Assembly: GCF_016811995.1 (NCBI RefSeq)
Contig: NZ_CP069159.1
Coordinates: 1,426,001 to 1,490,000 of the forward strand
Origin: Citrobacter sp. R56
Lineage (GTDB): Bacteria; Pseudomonadota; Gammaproteobacteria; Enterobacterales; Enterobacteriaceae
Length of the DNA: 64,000 bases
Direction of reading: 5' to 3'
This document shows, in pieces, positions 15,418 to 25,426 of this stretch (positions are counted from its first letter, which is position 1; every line of letters begins with the position of its first letter). The notes under the pieces are model-generated. The model was not told where the DNA came from and ran no database searches. It worked only from the letters and a program-made list of their open reading frames with translations. The position numbers and the translations under genes are program-made.

Positions 15418-16173
15418 ATGAAGCTTCGCCTGTCGGCGCTTGCGCTGGGAACCACACTGCTGGTGGGGTGTGCGAGTTCCGGTACAGAACAGCAGGGGCG
15501 TTCCGACCCGTTTGAAGGGTTCAACCGCACCATGTACAACTTCAACTTCAATGTGTTGGATCCGTATGTCGTTCGACCGGTCGCTGTCGCCTGGCGTGAC
15601 TATGTTCCTCAACCTGCACGAAATGGTCTGAGCAACTTTACCGGCAACCTTGAAGAACCCGCGGTAATGGTGAACTACTTCCTGCAGGGCGATCCTTATC
15701 AGGGGATGGTGCATTTCACCCGATTCTTCCTGAACACCCTGTTGGGGATGGGCGGCTTTATTGATGTTGCGGGAATGGCGAATCCGAAACTGCAGCGTGC
15801 TGAACCTCACCGTTTCGGCAGTACGTTAGGGCACTATGACGTGGGTTACGGGCCGTATATGCAGCTTCCATTCTATGGCAGCTTTACGCTTCGTGACGAC
15901 GGCGGCGACATGGTGGATGATCTCTATCCTGTTCTTTCCTGGCTGACCTGGCCGATGTCTATCGGTAAATGGACGCTGGAAGGGATTGAGACCCGCGCTC
16001 AGCTTCTTGATTCTGATGGCCTGCTGCGCCAGTCTTCCGACCCCTATATTATGGTGCGTGAAGCGTACTTCCAGCGCCATGATTTCATCGCCAATGGCGG
16101 GAAGCTTAAACCTCAGGAAAACCCGAACGCGCAGGCGATTCAGGACGACCTCAAAGATATTGATTCTGAGTGA
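15418..16173 (+). CDS. mlaA: MlaA (VacJ) outer-membrane lipid-asymmetry lipoprotein
   Basis: MlaA removes misplaced phospholipids from the outer leaflet of the outer membrane and hands them to MlaC for retrograde transport. The start is ATG 15418, behind GGGAGA, rather than the in-frame ATG at 15322. The lipobox is LVGC, with the lipidated Cys at residue 18. The 251-aa length equals E. coli MlaA. The NRTMYNFNFNVLD segment is intact; small deletions there are known to cause dominant leakiness. The gene is monocistronic and ends in a terminator shared with fadL. Confidence 0.96.
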   Translation: MKLRLSALALGTTLLVGCASSGTEQQGRSDPFEGFNRTMYNFNFNVLDPYVVRPVAVAWRDYVPQPARNGLSNFTGNLEEPAVMVNYFLQGDPYQGMVHFTRFFLNTLLGMGGFIDVAGMANPKLQRAEPHRFGSTLGHYDVGYGPYMQLPFYGSFTLRDDGGDMVDDLYPVLSWLTWPMSIGKWTLEGIETRAQLLDSDGLLRQSSDPYIMVREAYFQRHDFIANGGKLKPQENPNAQAIQDDLKDIDSE

Positions 16174-16194
16174 TGGCCTGAGGCCAATAAAAAA

Positions 16195-16220
16195 GGTGAG
16201 CCTGAAGCTCACCTTTTTTT
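16195..16220. terminator. Bidirectional terminator between mlaA and fadL
   Basis: GGTGAGC (16195-16201) pairs with GCTCACC (16207-16213) around a five-base loop, flanked by an A-run on the left and a T-run on the right. It can therefore stop transcription from both convergent genes. Confidence 0.85.
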
Positions 16221-16235
16221 ATGTCCGGGATAAAC

Positions 16236-17582
16236 TTAGAACGCGTAGTTAAAGTTGGTGCCGAACAGCCAGGCCTTACCTTCAGATTCGAACTGGTATG
16301 GACCTTCGTTGATCGTAACGCTTTGACCGTGCATGTAAGAGACGCCGACATCAATAGAGGCATCTTTATTAAAGGCGTAAGTTGTACCTGCGCTCAGCCA
16401 GAAACGGTCCTGATCCGGAATAGAGATGGAACGCTTATCGGCCGGGACTGGGCTATCATCAAACGCGATACCGGTGCGGAACGTCCAGTTATCATCGTAA
16501 TAATAGGTGGTACCCAACGCGATACGGTAAGCATCTTTAAAGCCTTCATCTTTCTGGAACAGCGTGTCGCCACTGGTCGATGTCGCTTTCAGCTCCTGGA
16601 ACTGACTCCAGCTGGTGTACGCCAGGCTATAGTGAATCGCCCATTGCGGCGCAACGCGGTTATAACCGGAGATTTCCCACATTTCAGGCAGGTTCAGCGT
16701 TAAATAGCCTGACTGGGTTGAACCGCCAGTGGCGGTCGGGATTGGGAGGCCAAAACTGTTGAGTCCACTGTTCAGATCGCTACTGTAGTTACCTTTGAAG
16801 TCGATTTTCACTTCAGAACGGTACGTTAATGCGTAGCGGTTGTTTTTGTCGACTTCATAAAGGATACCGGCGTTCCAGCCAAAGCCCCACTGATTACCGT
16901 TCAGGTGAGCAATATTGGTGTCGCTTGGGATACCGTTTGCTGTCGCTGCCAATTGCTGGCCTTGCGGGGTCTGCCCGAGAGGAGACTGCATAATCTGACC
17001 CGCAACCAGTTGACCTAAGTCACCGGCATAGCGATCAATTTTAGCGCGGGCATAGACGGCATTCAGACCGAGACCAAAGCTCCAGCTTTCATTTAAGCGA
17101 TACGCACCGCTTAAATTCATATTCATGGTTTCGAGGTCGGTCGTACCGCCAACTGAACCTGCGGTGTAAGTATCGTTAAACTCGGTGGCCAGACCGTAGT
17201 TAGAGGTAATAGATGCCCCGATACCAAACTGATCGTTAATTGGCGCAACGAAATGTACGTTCGGAACCCAGGCAGTTGGCGCGATGTTATCTGCGTCCAG
17301 GCTGCGACCTGACGGCGAACGTCCGCTAATATTAACATCAGGATCGATATACACTGCACCGGCTGAGAACGTCGGGCGATCGAACATGGTGATTAACGCA
17401 GGGTTACGACTGACGTTACCCGCGTCGTCTGCGATAGCACCTTCGCCCGAATAGGCCCGGCCAAGGCCAGAGGAAGAAAATTCGTTTAACTGAAAGCCTG
17501 CTGACCAGGCCTGTGTGGAGATGATTGCCACTGTGACTGCGAGAGCAGACTTTGTAAACAGGGTTTTCTGGCTCATGACCAT
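16236..17582 (-). CDS. fadL: Long-chain fatty acid outer-membrane transporter FadL
   Basis: FadL is a 14-strand beta barrel that takes up long-chain fatty acids and serves some phages as receptor. The 448-aa precursor begins with a signal peptide ending TQAWSAGF; the mature N-terminus [21 protein letters not shown] forms the hatch, with the family NPA (here NPALITMF) motif after it. The protein ends in an aromatic residue (NYAF), as outer-membrane barrels do. It is about two residues longer than the E. coli protein. Two FadR-like sites lie upstream, so repression during growth without fatty acids is expected. Confidence 0.97.
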   Translation of the reverse strand: MVMSQKTLFTKSALAVTVAIISTQAWSAGFQLNEFSSSGLGRAYSGEGAIADDAGNVSRNPALITMFDRPTFSAGAVYIDPDVNISGRSPSGRSLDADNIAPTAWVPNVHFVAPINDQFGIGASITSNYGLATEFNDTYTAGSVGGTTDLETMNMNLSGAYRLNESWSFGLGLNAVYARAKIDRYAGDLGQLVAGQIMQSPLGQTPQGQQLAATANGIPSDTNIAHLNGNQWGFGWNAGILYEVDKNNRYALTYRSEVKIDFKGNYSSDLNSGLNSFGLPIPTATGGSTQSGYLTLNLPEMWEISGYNRVAPQWAIHYSLAYTSWSQFQELKATSTSGDTLFQKDEGFKDAYRIALGTTYYYDDNWTFRTGIAFDDSPVPADKRSISIPDQDRFWLSAGTTYAFNKDASIDVGVSYMHGQSVTINEGPYQFESEGKAWLFGTNFNYAF

Positions 17583-17664
17583 AACCTCATTGATTTATTT
17601 TTATTCAAACAATGTTACATGCCGTAACAGGAGCGCGAAGTGTAGGGTCTGAGGTACGACAGAG

Positions 17665-17680
17665 AAATCAGACCAGTGGC
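17665..17680. promoter_or_regulatory. FadR-like operator 1 upstream of fadL
   Basis: AAATCAGACCAGTGGC matches the FadR consensus core (TGGTC-N-GACC family) when read on the minus strand. It is 83 bp upstream of the fadL start. E. coli fadL has two FadR sites in the equivalent region. Confidence 0.6.
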
Positions 17681-17686
17681 GAGAGT

Positions 17687-17702
17687 ATAGGTCTGACCAG
17701 AT
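17687..17702. promoter_or_regulatory. FadR-like operator 2 upstream of fadL
   Basis: ATAGGTCTGACCAGAT contains the near-symmetric core GGTCTGACC, a strong match to the FadR operator. It starts 22 bp from the first site, suggesting side-by-side binding on one helical face. Confidence 0.65.
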
Positions 17703-17947
17703 AGAATGTTGCAAGTATGTTTATAAAATTTTTCAATTGTGATCTTAGAAACGCGATCCAGCTGGCAAAATTGGGGGTATGCGCACTCACCCGTTTAGGT
17801 GATTTTTGTTTTAGATCATTTTTAAGTGTGATTTCGCTCACTTATCCCATTTCACATCATTAACGACTGGAGAGGTGAATGGCGGGAGCGTAAAATGTCC
17901 CCAGCGTTTATCTGGCACCTAAGGTGCGAATACAGAGGAAATCTACA

Positions 17948-18232
17948 ATGAGTAAATGCAGTGCTGATGAAACCCCGGTTTGCTGCTGTATGGACGTTGG
18001 GACCATTATGGACAACTCCGACTGCACCGCGTCGTACAGCCGTGTGTTCGCGAACCGCGCGCAGGCTGAAGAAACGCTGGCTGCGTTGACGGAGAAAGCG
18101 CGCAGCGTGGAATCCGAACCTTGCCAAATCACCTCCACTTTTACTGAAGAGTCTGAAGGTGTACGTCTGGATATCGATTTTGTCTTCGCCTGCGAAGCTG
18201 AAACGCTGATCTTCCAGCTGGGCTTGCGTTAA
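17948..18232 (+). CDS. yfcZ: YfcZ, UPF0381-family small protein
   Basis: This 94-aa cytoplasmic protein of unknown function is conserved at this position between fadL and fadI. The ATG at 17948, behind GAGGAAA, is preferred over the in-frame ATG at 17924. It is Cys-rich at the N-terminus (SKCSADETPVCCCMDVGT), a hallmark of the family, followed by an alpha/beta body ending IFQLGLR. No biochemical role can be inferred from sequence. Confidence 0.93.
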   Translation: MSKCSADETPVCCCMDVGTIMDNSDCTASYSRVFANRAQAEETLAALTEKARSVESEPCQITSTFTEESEGVRLDIDFVFACEAETLIFQLGLR

Positions 18233-18246
18233 TCCCCTCCTTTCAA

Positions 18247-18278
18247 ACACCCTTGTCAAATACTGGCAGGGGTGTTTT
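18247..18278 (+). terminator. Rho-independent terminator of yfcZ
   Basis: ACACCCTTGTCA (18247-18258) pairs with TGGCAGGGGTGT (18264-18275) with two wobbles around a five-base loop and is followed by TTT. It lies 15 bp after the yfcZ stop. Confidence 0.7.
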
Positions 18279-18367
18279 CGTAACGCTATGTAACTATTCA
18301 CTGTGCCATAGCTCGCACTTTCTAATGTCTCCCCTTGGCTAAATGTAAAAAATTGGTTAAGACTGTG

Positions 18368-18384
18368 ATCAGGTCAGACCACTT
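18368..18384. promoter_or_regulatory. FadR-like operator upstream of fadI
   Basis: ATCAGGTCAGACCACTT carries the GGTCAGACC core of the FadR operator. It ends 25 bp before the fadI ATG, overlapping the expected promoter and leader, so repression of fadIJ by FadR in the absence of long-chain acyl-CoA is expected. Confidence 0.7.
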
Positions 18385-18409
18385 AAAATATTTTTTACAG
18401 GGGAGTGTT

Positions 18410-19720
18410 ATGAGTCAGGCTTTACCACTGGTCACCCGTCAGGGCGATCGTATTGCCATTGTCAGCGGTTTACGTACACCGTTTGCCCGGCAGGCTACTG
18501 CATTTCATGGCATTCCCGCCGTTGATTTGGGGAAAATGGTGGTAGGTGAACTGCTGGCGCGCAGTGAAATACCCCCTGACGCGATTGAACAACTGGTTTT
18601 TGGCCAGGTTGTACAAATGCCTGAAGCGCCAAACATTGCGCGCGAAATCGTGCTGGGTACCGGGATGAACGTTCATACGGACGCCTACAGCGTGAGTCGG
18701 GCCTGTGCGACCAGTTTTCAGGCGGTGGCGAATGTGGCCGAGAGCCTGATAACGGGCACTATTCGCGCCGGTATCGCTGGTGGGGCCGATTCTTCCTCCG
18801 TATTGCCCATTGGCGTGAGCAAAAAGCTGGCGCGCGTGCTGGTGGACGTCAATAAAGCCAGAACGACCGGTCAGCGACTCAAACTCTTTTCCCGCCTGCG
18901 TTTACGCGACCTGATGCCGGTTCCTCCTGCCGTGGCGGAGTATTCGACGGGGTTGCGGATGGGGGATACCGCCGAACAAATGGCGAAAACGTATGGTATT
19001 ACCCGTGAACAGCAGGATGCGCTGGCGCACCGTTCTCACCAGCGTGCCGCTCAGGCGTGGGCCGACGGTAAGTTAGCGGATGAAGTCATGACTACCTGGG
19101 CGCCGCCCTTTAACGATCCTTTCTCCGAAGACAATAATATTCGCGGTAACTCTACGCTGGCTGATTACGCAAAACTGCGTCCCGCGTTCGACAAAAAACA
19201 CGGCACTGTGACGGCGGCTAACAGCACGCCGCTGACGGACGGTGCGGCTGCCGTTATTTTAATGACGGAATCTCGCGCCCGGGAACTGGGACTGGTCCCG
19301 CTGGGGTATCTGCGCAGCTACGCCTTTACCGCCATCGATGTGTGGCAGGACATGTTATTGGGTCCCGCATGGTCTACACCGCTGGCGCTGGAGCGTGCTG
19401 GATTAACGATGGCCGATTTAACGCTCATTGATATGCATGAAGCGTTTGCCGCGCAGACGCTGGCCAATATTCAACTGCTTGGCAGCGAACGTTTTGCCCG
19501 TGACGTTTTGGGACGGGCACATGCAACCGGTGAAGTGGATGACAGCAAATTCAACGTGCTGGGCGGGTCGATTGCCTATGGTCACCCGTTTGCCGCCACA
19601 GGTGCACGCATGATCACCCAGACATTACACGAATTACGGCGTCGGGGCGGGGGATTCGGTTTAGTTACCGCCTGCGCGGCGGGTGGTCTGGGTGCGGCAA
19701 TGGTTCTGGAGGCGGAATAA
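18410..19720 (+). CDS. fadI: 3-ketoacyl-CoA thiolase FadI (anaerobic beta-oxidation)
   Basis: FadI performs the last step of beta-oxidation, thiolytic cleavage of 3-ketoacyl-CoA to acetyl-CoA and a shortened acyl-CoA, in complex with FadJ. The 436-aa length (start ATG 18410 after GGGGAG) equals the E. coli protein; the in-frame ATG at 18335 is too far upstream. The nucleophilic Cys is in [12 protein letters not shown]. The second motif with HEAFAAQ supplies a catalytic His, and the C-terminal [10 protein letters not shown] gives the proton-shuttling Cys. The stop overlaps the fadJ start by one base, indicating translational coupling. Confidence 0.97.
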   Translation: MSQALPLVTRQGDRIAIVSGLRTPFARQATAFHGIPAVDLGKMVVGELLARSEIPPDAIEQLVFGQVVQMPEAPNIAREIVLGTGMNVHTDAYSVSRACATSFQAVANVAESLITGTIRAGIAGGADSSSVLPIGVSKKLARVLVDVNKARTTGQRLKLFSRLRLRDLMPVPPAVAEYSTGLRMGDTAEQMAKTYGITREQQDALAHRSHQRAAQAWADGKLADEVMTTWAPPFNDPFSEDNNIRGNSTLADYAKLRPAFDKKHGTVTAANSTPLTDGAAAVILMTESRARELGLVPLGYLRSYAFTAIDVWQDMLLGPAWSTPLALERAGLTMADLTLIDMHEAFAAQTLANIQLLGSERFARDVLGRAHATGEVDDSKFNVLGGSIAYGHPFAATGARMITQTLHELRRRGGGFGLVTACAAGGLGAAMVLEAE

Positions 19721-21861
19721 TGGAAATGACATCGGCTTTTACGCTTAACGTGCGTCTGGATAATGTCGCCGTCGTTTCTATGGACGTTCCCGGCGAAAAG
19801 ATGAACACCTTAAAAGCGGAATTTGCGACGCAGGTTCGCGCCATTCTGAAACAAATCCGTGAAAACAAAGCATTGCGCGGCGTGGTGTTCATTTCCGCAA
19901 AGCCAGATAATTTTATTGCTGGCGCCGATATCAATATGATTGGCCATTGCCGCAGCGCTCAGGAGGCTGAAACCCTCGCACGTCATGGCCAGCAGATAAT
20001 GTCCGAGATTAACGCATTGCCGATCCCGGTCATTGCCGCCATTCATGGTGCGTGTCTGGGCGGGGGGCTTGAGATGGCGCTGGCCTGCCACCAGCGCATT
20101 TGTACCGATGATGCAAAAACAGTTCTGGGCCTGCCGGAAGTACAGCTTGGGCTGTTGCCGGGCTCGGGCGGCACACAGCGGTTGCCGCGCCTGGTCGGGG
20201 TAAGTACGGCGCTGGATATGATCCTCACCGGCAAGCAATTGCGTGCCAAACAGGCGCTGAAGGCGGGGCTGGTGGATGAGGTTGTTCCCCATTCCATTTT
20301 GCTGGAAGCCGCTGTTGAATTAGCCAAACAGGATCGGTCTGCTCATCGTGAATTACCGGTTCGTGAACGCATTCTTGCAGGCCCGCTGGGGCGTGCACTG
20401 TTATTTCGTATGGTCAGGAAACAGACGGCGCAGAAAACGCAGGGTAACTATCCGGCCACCGACCGTATTCTTGACGTGTTAGAAACCGGGCTGGCGCAGG
20501 GGAGCAGCAGCGGGTATGACGCGGAAGCTCGTGCGTTTGGCGAGCTGGCGATGACGTCAGAGTCAAAAGCCCTGCGTAATATCTTCTTTGCCAGCACAGA
20601 GGTGAAAAAAGACCCAGGCAGCGACGCGCAACCCGGCTCGCTCGACAGCGTAGGGATTCTTGGTGGTGGATTAATGGGCGGCGGTATTGCTTATGTTACG
20701 GCCTGTAAAGGCGGCGTGCCAGTTCGCATCAAAGACATTAATACGAAAGGAATCAATCACGCGCTGAAGTACACCTGGGATCAACTTGAAACGAAAGTGC
20801 GCCGCCGCCATATCAAGGCAAGCGAACGTGACAAACAGCTGGCGTTAATTTCGGGCTCTACCGATTATCGCGGTTTCTCTCACCGGGATCTGGTTATTGA
20901 GGCCGTGTTTGAAGATCTGTCGTTAAAACAACGGATGGTGGAGGAAGTTGAGCAGAATTGTGCGTCTCACACGATTTTTGCTTCTAACACCTCATCTTTA
21001 CCGATTGGAGATATTGCAGCAAAGGCCCTCAGACCGGAACAGGTCATCGGCATGCACTTCTTCAGTCCGGTAGAAAAAATGCCGCTGGTTGAGATAATCC
21101 CGCATGCAACCACGTCTGAGAAGACAATTGCGACAACTGTTAAGCTGGCGAAAAAACAGGGTAAAACGCCCATTGTAGTGAGTGATAAAGCGGGGTTCTA
21201 CGTTAACCGCATTCTTGCTCCGTATATCAACGAGGCAATCCGGTTGCTGACAGAAGGGGAGCGCGTCGAACATATCGACGCAGCGCTCGTAAAGTTTGGT
21301 TTTCCGGTGGGGCCAATCCAACTTTTGGATGAGGTTGGAATCGATACAGGCACTAAAATTATACCTGTACTGGAGGCGGCTTACGGAGAACGTTTTAGCG
21401 CGCCTGCAAATGTTGTTGCTTCAATTTTGAATGATGATCGCAAAGGTAGAAAAAATGGTCGGGGTTTCTATCTTTATGGTGCAAAAGGGCGTAAAAGCAA
21501 AAAACGCGTCGACCCTGCAATTTATACGCTTATTGGCGTGCAAGGGCAGAACAGGTTTTCCGCGCAGCAGATTGCTGAACGTTGCGTGATGTTAATGCTC
21601 AATGAAGCGGCACGTTGTTTCGATGAGCAGGTTATCCGGAGCGCCCGCGATGGTGACATCGGCGCTGTTTTCGGTATTGGTTTTCCGCCATTTCTTGGCG
21701 GCCCGTTCCGTTATATGGACTCCCTGGGGGCGGGAGAAGTGGTTGCAACGCTGCAACGGCTAAGCGCGCAATATGGCGACCGGTTTACGCCGTGTGAGCC
21801 GCTATTGCAGATGGCGCAGCGTGGTGACCGCTTCTGGAAGAGAGGGGGAACGGACCTGTAA
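19720..21861 (+). CDS. fadJ: FadJ, multifunctional enoyl-CoA hydratase / 3-hydroxyacyl-CoA dehydrogenase
   Basis: This 713-aa subunit is the partner of FadI and catalyses hydration, dehydrogenation and epimerisation in anaerobic or alternative fatty-acid oxidation. The N-terminal crotonase domain (about 1-190) contains the oxyanion segments AGADINMIG and [16 protein letters not shown]. The NAD-binding domain starts near residue 307 with [15 protein letters not shown], and the dehydrogenase catalytic region contains [15 protein letters not shown]. It is one residue shorter than E. coli FadJ. It is co-translated with fadI through the TAATG overlap. Confidence 0.97.
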   Translation: MEMTSAFTLNVRLDNVAVVSMDVPGEKMNTLKAEFATQVRAILKQIRENKALRGVVFISAKPDNFIAGADINMIGHCRSAQEAETLARHGQQIMSEINALPIPVIAAIHGACLGGGLEMALACHQRICTDDAKTVLGLPEVQLGLLPGSGGTQRLPRLVGVSTALDMILTGKQLRAKQALKAGLVDEVVPHSILLEAAVELAKQDRSAHRELPVRERILAGPLGRALLFRMVRKQTAQKTQGNYPATDRILDVLETGLAQGSSSGYDAEARAFGELAMTSESKALRNIFFASTEVKKDPGSDAQPGSLDSVGILGGGLMGGGIAYVTACKGGVPVRIKDINTKGINHALKYTWDQLETKVRRRHIKASERDKQLALISGSTDYRGFSHRDLVIEAVFEDLSLKQRMVEEVEQNCASHTIFASNTSSLPIGDIAAKALRPEQVIGMHFFSPVEKMPLVEIIPHATTSEKTIATTVKLAKKQGKTPIVVSDKAGFYVNRILAPYINEAIRLLTEGERVEHIDAALVKFGFPVGPIQLLDEVGIDTGTKIIPVLEAAYGERFSAPANVVASILNDDRKGRKNGRGFYLYGAKGRKSKKRVDPAIYTLIGVQGQNRFSAQQIAERCVMLMLNEAARCFDEQVIRSARDGDIGAVFGIGFPPFLGGPFRYMDSLGAGEVVATLQRLSAQYGDRFTPCEPLLQMAQRGDRFWKRGGTDL

Positions 21862-21889
21862 GTATAAGGTCAAAGGTAGGATGAATCCG

Positions 21890-21975
21890 CACCGAATGAA
21901 TGTATCATGCTCAATTTGTAAACAGAAATTGACTATACTTACGCCATTACGGTAAAAACAGCGTTTCATTCGGTG
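21890..21975. repeat. 11-bp inverted repeat in fadJ-sixA spacer
   Basis: CACCGAATGAA (21890-21900) recurs as its exact complement TTCATTCGGTG at 21965-21975, enclosing 64 bp that include TTGACT, a possible -35 element. A REP-like segment (GGATAAGGCACAATGCCGG) follows immediately. The role is unknown; it could be a long-stem RNA structure or a pair of regulator half-sites controlling sixA. Confidence 0.4.
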
Positions 21976-22073
21976 AGCGGATAAGGCACAATGCCGGCCA
22001 CCGCATTTTTACCACTACCATTAAGGTATTGAGTACGAATGTGGGTGATTCTGGTTAACAAAAGCGGTGCAAT

Positions 22074-22559
22074 ATGCAAGTTTTTATCATGCGTCACGGC
22101 GACGCGGCCCTCGATGCCGCCAGTGATTCGGTTCGTCCCTTAACCTCTTGTGGTTGTGACGAGTCCCGCCTAATGGCGAACTGGCTGAAGGGTCAAAAAG
22201 TGGATATCGAACGTGTTCTGGTGAGCCCGTTCCTGCGAGCCGAACAAACGCTGGATGTCGTTGGGGAGTGTCTGAACCTGCCGAAGGGCGTCGATATTTT
22301 GCCGGAGTTGACCCCCTGTGGCGATGTTGGTCTGGTCAGCGCCTATCTGCAGGCTCTGGCTAATGAAGGTGTCGCTACTGCGCTGGTGATCTCTCACTTA
22401 CCTTTGGTGGGATATCTCGTGTCTGAACTTTGTCCGGGTGAAACGCCGCCGATGTTTACCACGTCCGCAATTGCGAGCGTAACGCTTGATGAGAGTGGTA
22501 ACGGTTGTTTCAACTGGCAGATGAGTCCATGTAATCTGAAAATGGCGAAAGCCATTTAA
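22074..22559 (+). CDS. sixA: Phosphohistidine phosphatase SixA
   Basis: SixA dephosphorylates phosphohistidine, acting on ArcB's phosphotransfer domain and on the nitrogen PTS protein NPr. The 161-aa protein belongs to the histidine-phosphatase superfamily. The RHG signature is at the N-terminus (MQVFIMRHGDAAL), and the second catalytic His is in VISHLPLVGYLVSELC. Its length equals the E. coli enzyme. It is monocistronic, with a bidirectional terminator after it shared with smrB. Confidence 0.96.
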   Translation: MQVFIMRHGDAALDAASDSVRPLTSCGCDESRLMANWLKGQKVDIERVLVSPFLRAEQTLDVVGECLNLPKGVDILPELTPCGDVGLVSAYLQALANEGVATALVISHLPLVGYLVSELCPGETPPMFTTSAIASVTLDESGNGCFNWQMSPCNLKMAKAI

Positions 22560-22610
22560 CGGTAAAATGCTGGATAAGGCGAAACCGCCCTCTGGCACAC
22601 ACAACGATTA

Positions 22611-22634
22611 AAAGAGCCGCTGCTGCGGCTCTTT
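22611..22634. terminator. Bidirectional terminator between sixA and smrB
   Basis: AAAGAGCCGC (22611-22620) pairs perfectly with GCGGCTCTTT (22625-22634) around TGCT, with A-run and T-run ends built into the stem. It serves the convergent genes sixA and smrB. Confidence 0.85.
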
Positions 22635-22648
22635 CTGTTTTTGGTGGT

Positions 22649-23200
22649 TCAGGGAAGCTCGGGTGGTAGCCACTCTTCTACTTCTATCAACACCAGCAGT
22701 GCCGCGTCGCCGCCATACTCTTTCGGCGCCTGATGAAAAGCCATCACATGCGGGTGTTGCGCCAGCCATAGCGGTGTCTGCTGTTTAAGGATGTGCTTGC
22801 CATGCCCGTGCATCACGCAGGCGCAAAACACATGTTCCCGGCGGCAGGCGGCAATCAATGCGCCTAACTCTTGTTTGGCTTGTTGCTGGGTCAAACCATG
22901 CAAGTCGAGAAATAGCTCCGGGGAGTAATCGCCACGGCGCATCTTCTTCAGTTCAAAATGGCTGACGTCGGGACGAAGGTATTTTACCGGACCATCAGTA
23001 TTCAACAGAGGCTGAAATTCGTCAGAGAAATAGTGACTGGCGTCTGCCTGCTCCGAAAGGAGTCGCTTAACCGGAACCTCGGTGATTTTTTTACGCTGCG
23101 GGCGGTGAACAATCGTGTCCTGCTTAATCTGACGGGTGCCGGTCATCAACTGCCGGAACAACGCCTGGTCCTCCTCGCTGAGCGGATTTTTCTTTTTCAT
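22649..23200 (-). CDS. smrB: SmrB, Smr-domain ribosome rescue endonuclease
   Basis: SmrB cleaves mRNA at collided ribosomes, feeding tmRNA rescue. The 183-aa protein has a charged N-terminal extension of about 95 residues and a C-terminal Smr domain with the family motifs [13 protein letters not shown] (DLHG box) and [15 protein letters not shown] (HGxG-type box). Length matches the E. coli protein. It is transcribed away from prmB, sharing a 165-bp divergent promoter region. Confidence 0.95.
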   Translation of the reverse strand: MKKKNPLSEEDQALFRQLMTGTRQIKQDTIVHRPQRKKITEVPVKRLLSEQADASHYFSDEFQPLLNTDGPVKYLRPDVSHFELKKMRRGDYSPELFLDLHGLTQQQAKQELGALIAACRREHVFCACVMHGHGKHILKQQTPLWLAQHPHVMAFHQAPKEYGGDAALLVLIEVEEWLPPELP

Positions 23201-23365
23201 TCGCGCGTCTCATCTTCTGTTTTGCGCTAGTTTACCCGACTCCGGGGATATCCGATCCGCCAAAACGTAATTTTCGTGTTCATGCTCTGCGTGAATGCTG
23301 ATTTATCCCCGTCTTCGTGGCAAACTAGCCGCCGAATTTAATGCGAGCATGCCCTGGAGGAATAC

Positions 23366-24298
23366 GTGGATAAAATTTTCGTCGATGAAGCAGTGAGTGA
23401 ACTGCATACCATTCAGGACATGTTGCGCTGGGCGGTCAGCCGTTTTAGCGCGGCAAATGTATGGTACGGCCACGGTACGGATAATCCCTGGGATGAAGCA
23501 GTTCAACTGGTATTGCCGACGCTGTATTTACCGCTGGATATTCCTGAAGATATGCGTAGCGCGCGTCTGACGCCGAGCGAACGTCACCGCATTGTTGAAC
23601 GCGTGATCCGTCGCGTTAATGAGCGCATTCCGGTGGCCTACCTGACGAACAAAGCCTGGTTCTGCGGTCACGAATTCTATGTGGATGAACGCGTGCTGGT
23701 ACCGCGCTCGCCGATTGGCGAACTGATCAACAATCATTTTGACGGGCTAATCCATAGTCAGCCGAAGCATATTCTGGATATGTGTACCGGCAGCGGCTGC
23801 ATTGCGATTGCCTGCGCCTATGCTTTCCCGGAAGCGGAAGTTGATGCCGTTGATATTTCCACCGATGCGTTAGCGGTGACCGAACACAACATTGAAGAAC
23901 ATGGCTTGCTCAATCACGTAACGCCTATTCGTTCTGATGTGTTCCGTGACCTGCCGAAGGTTCAGTACGACCTGATCGTCACAAATCCGCCGTATGTCGA
24001 TGCAGAAGATATGTCCGATCTGCCGAGTGAATATCGCCACGAACCTGAACTGGGTCTGGCATCGGGATCCGATGGGTTAAAGCTCACCCGCCGTATCCTG
24101 GGCAATGCGCCGGATTACTTGTCTGATGACGGTATTCTGATTTGTGAAGTCGGAAACAGCATGGTACATCTGATAGAACAATACCCGGATGTGCCGTTTA
24201 CCTGGCTGGAATTCGACAATGGCGGCGATGGTGTCTTCATGCTGACGAAAGCGCAGCTGATTGCGGCTCGTGAACATTTCAGCATCTACAAAGATTAA
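23366..24298 (+). CDS. prmB: PrmB, ribosomal protein uL3 glutamine methyltransferase
   Basis: PrmB methylates a glutamine of ribosomal protein L3 (N5-methylglutamine) using S-adenosylmethionine. The start is GTG at 23366, with a strong GGAGG six bases upstream. The 310-aa protein has the AdoMet-binding motif [14 protein letters not shown] and the catalytic NPPY tetrad in [13 protein letters not shown], diagnostic of Gln/N6-adenine methyltransferases. It is 39 bp upstream of aroC on the same strand, the conserved arrangement. Confidence 0.96.
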   Translation: MDKIFVDEAVSELHTIQDMLRWAVSRFSAANVWYGHGTDNPWDEAVQLVLPTLYLPLDIPEDMRSARLTPSERHRIVERVIRRVNERIPVAYLTNKAWFCGHEFYVDERVLVPRSPIGELINNHFDGLIHSQPKHILDMCTGSGCIAIACAYAFPEAEVDAVDISTDALAVTEHNIEEHGLLNHVTPIRSDVFRDLPKVQYDLIVTNPPYVDAEDMSDLPSEYRHEPELGLASGSDGLKLTRRILGNAPDYLSDDGILICEVGNSMVHLIEQYPDVPFTWLEFDNGGDGVFMLTKAQLIAAREHFSIYKD

Positions 24299-24337
24299 TC
24301 AAACGCGCAAACACACAACAACGATAACGGAGCCGTG

Positions 24338-25423
24338 ATGGCAGGAAATACACTTGGACAACTCTTTCGCGTAACCACTTTCGGCGAATCGCACGGGCTG
24401 GCGCTCGGGTGTATCGTCGATGGCGTTCCGCCTGGCATCCCGCTGACAGAGGCTGATTTGCAGCACGATCTCGACAGACGTCGTCCGGGCACCTCACGTT
24501 ACACGACTCAGCGTCGTGAGCCGGATCAGGTGAAAATTCTGTCGGGTGTGTTTGAAGGCGTCACCACCGGCACCAGCATCGGTTTACTGATTGAAAACAC
24601 CGATCAACGTTCGCAGGACTATAGCGCCATTAAAGACGTTTTTCGTCCGGGCCATGCCGACTATACCTATGAGCAGAAATACGGTTTGCGTGATTACCGT
24701 GGCGGCGGGCGTTCGTCTGCCCGTGAAACGGCCATGCGCGTCGCGGCCGGAGCGATTGCCAAAAAATATCTGGCCGAAAAATTCGGTATCGTTATTCAGG
24801 GCTGTCTGACCCAGATGGGTGATATTCCACTGGCGATCAAAGACTGGTCGCAGGTCGAGCTTAACCCGTTCTTTTGTCCCGATCCGGACAAAATCGACGC
24901 GTTAGATGAACTGATGCGCGCGCTGAAAAAAGAGGGCGATTCCATTGGCGCAAAAGTGACGGTGGTGGCGAACGGCGTACCGCCGGGTCTTGGTGAGCCG
25001 GTGTTTGACCGCCTGGACGCCGACATCGCCCACGCGCTGATGAGCATCAATGCGGTAAAAGGGGTGGAAATCGGTGACGGTTTCGATGTGGTCGCGCTGC
25101 GTGGCAGCCAGAACCGTGACGAAATCACCAAAGCGGGTTTCCAGAGTAACCATGCCGGTGGCATTCTGGGCGGGATCAGCAGTGGGCAACAAATTGTGGC
25201 TCACATGGCGCTGAAACCGACCTCCAGCATTACCGTGCCGGGGCGGACGATCAACCGTTTTGGCGATGAAGTTGAAATGGTAACCAAAGGGCGTCACGAT
25301 CCTTGTGTTGGTATCCGCGCTGTCCCGATAGCTGAAGCGATGCTGGCGATCGTTTTGATGGATCACCTGCTGCGTCAGCGGGCGCAAAATGCGGATGTAA
25401 AGACTGATATACCACGCTGGTAA
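24338..25423 (+). CDS. aroC: Chorismate synthase AroC
   Basis: AroC makes chorismate from 5-enolpyruvylshikimate 3-phosphate, the last common step of the aromatic pathway, and needs reduced FMN. The 361-aa start MAGNT at 24338 matches E. coli; an adjacent GTG at 24335 is possible but not needed. All three chorismate synthase signatures are visible: [34 protein letters not shown] and RGSQNRDE. It is followed by mepA after only 3 bp, so aroC, mepA, yfcA and epmC probably form one transcript. Confidence 0.98.
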   Translation: MAGNTLGQLFRVTTFGESHGLALGCIVDGVPPGIPLTEADLQHDLDRRRPGTSRYTTQRREPDQVKILSGVFEGVTTGTSIGLLIENTDQRSQDYSAIKDVFRPGHADYTYEQKYGLRDYRGGGRSSARETAMRVAAGAIAKKYLAEKFGIVIQGCLTQMGDIPLAIKDWSQVELNPFFCPDPDKIDALDELMRALKKEGDSIGAKVTVVANGVPPGLGEPVFDRLDADIAHALMSINAVKGVEIGDGFDVVALRGSQNRDEITKAGFQSNHAGGILGGISSGQQIVAHMALKPTSSITVPGRTINRFGDEVEMVTKGRHDPCVGIRAVPIAEAMLAIVLMDHLLRQRAQNADVKTDIPRW

Positions 25424-25426
25424 CAG

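Larger units (their letters stand above)
17583..17947. other. Divergent fadL/yfcZ promoter region
   Basis: This 365-bp region holds the leftward fadL promoter and leader and the rightward yfcZ promoter. The two FadR-like sites listed separately are in its left half. A TGTGATTTCGCTCACTT element around 17826-17842 resembles a CRP half-site pair, in keeping with catabolite control of fadL. No gene is visible. Confidence 0.5.
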
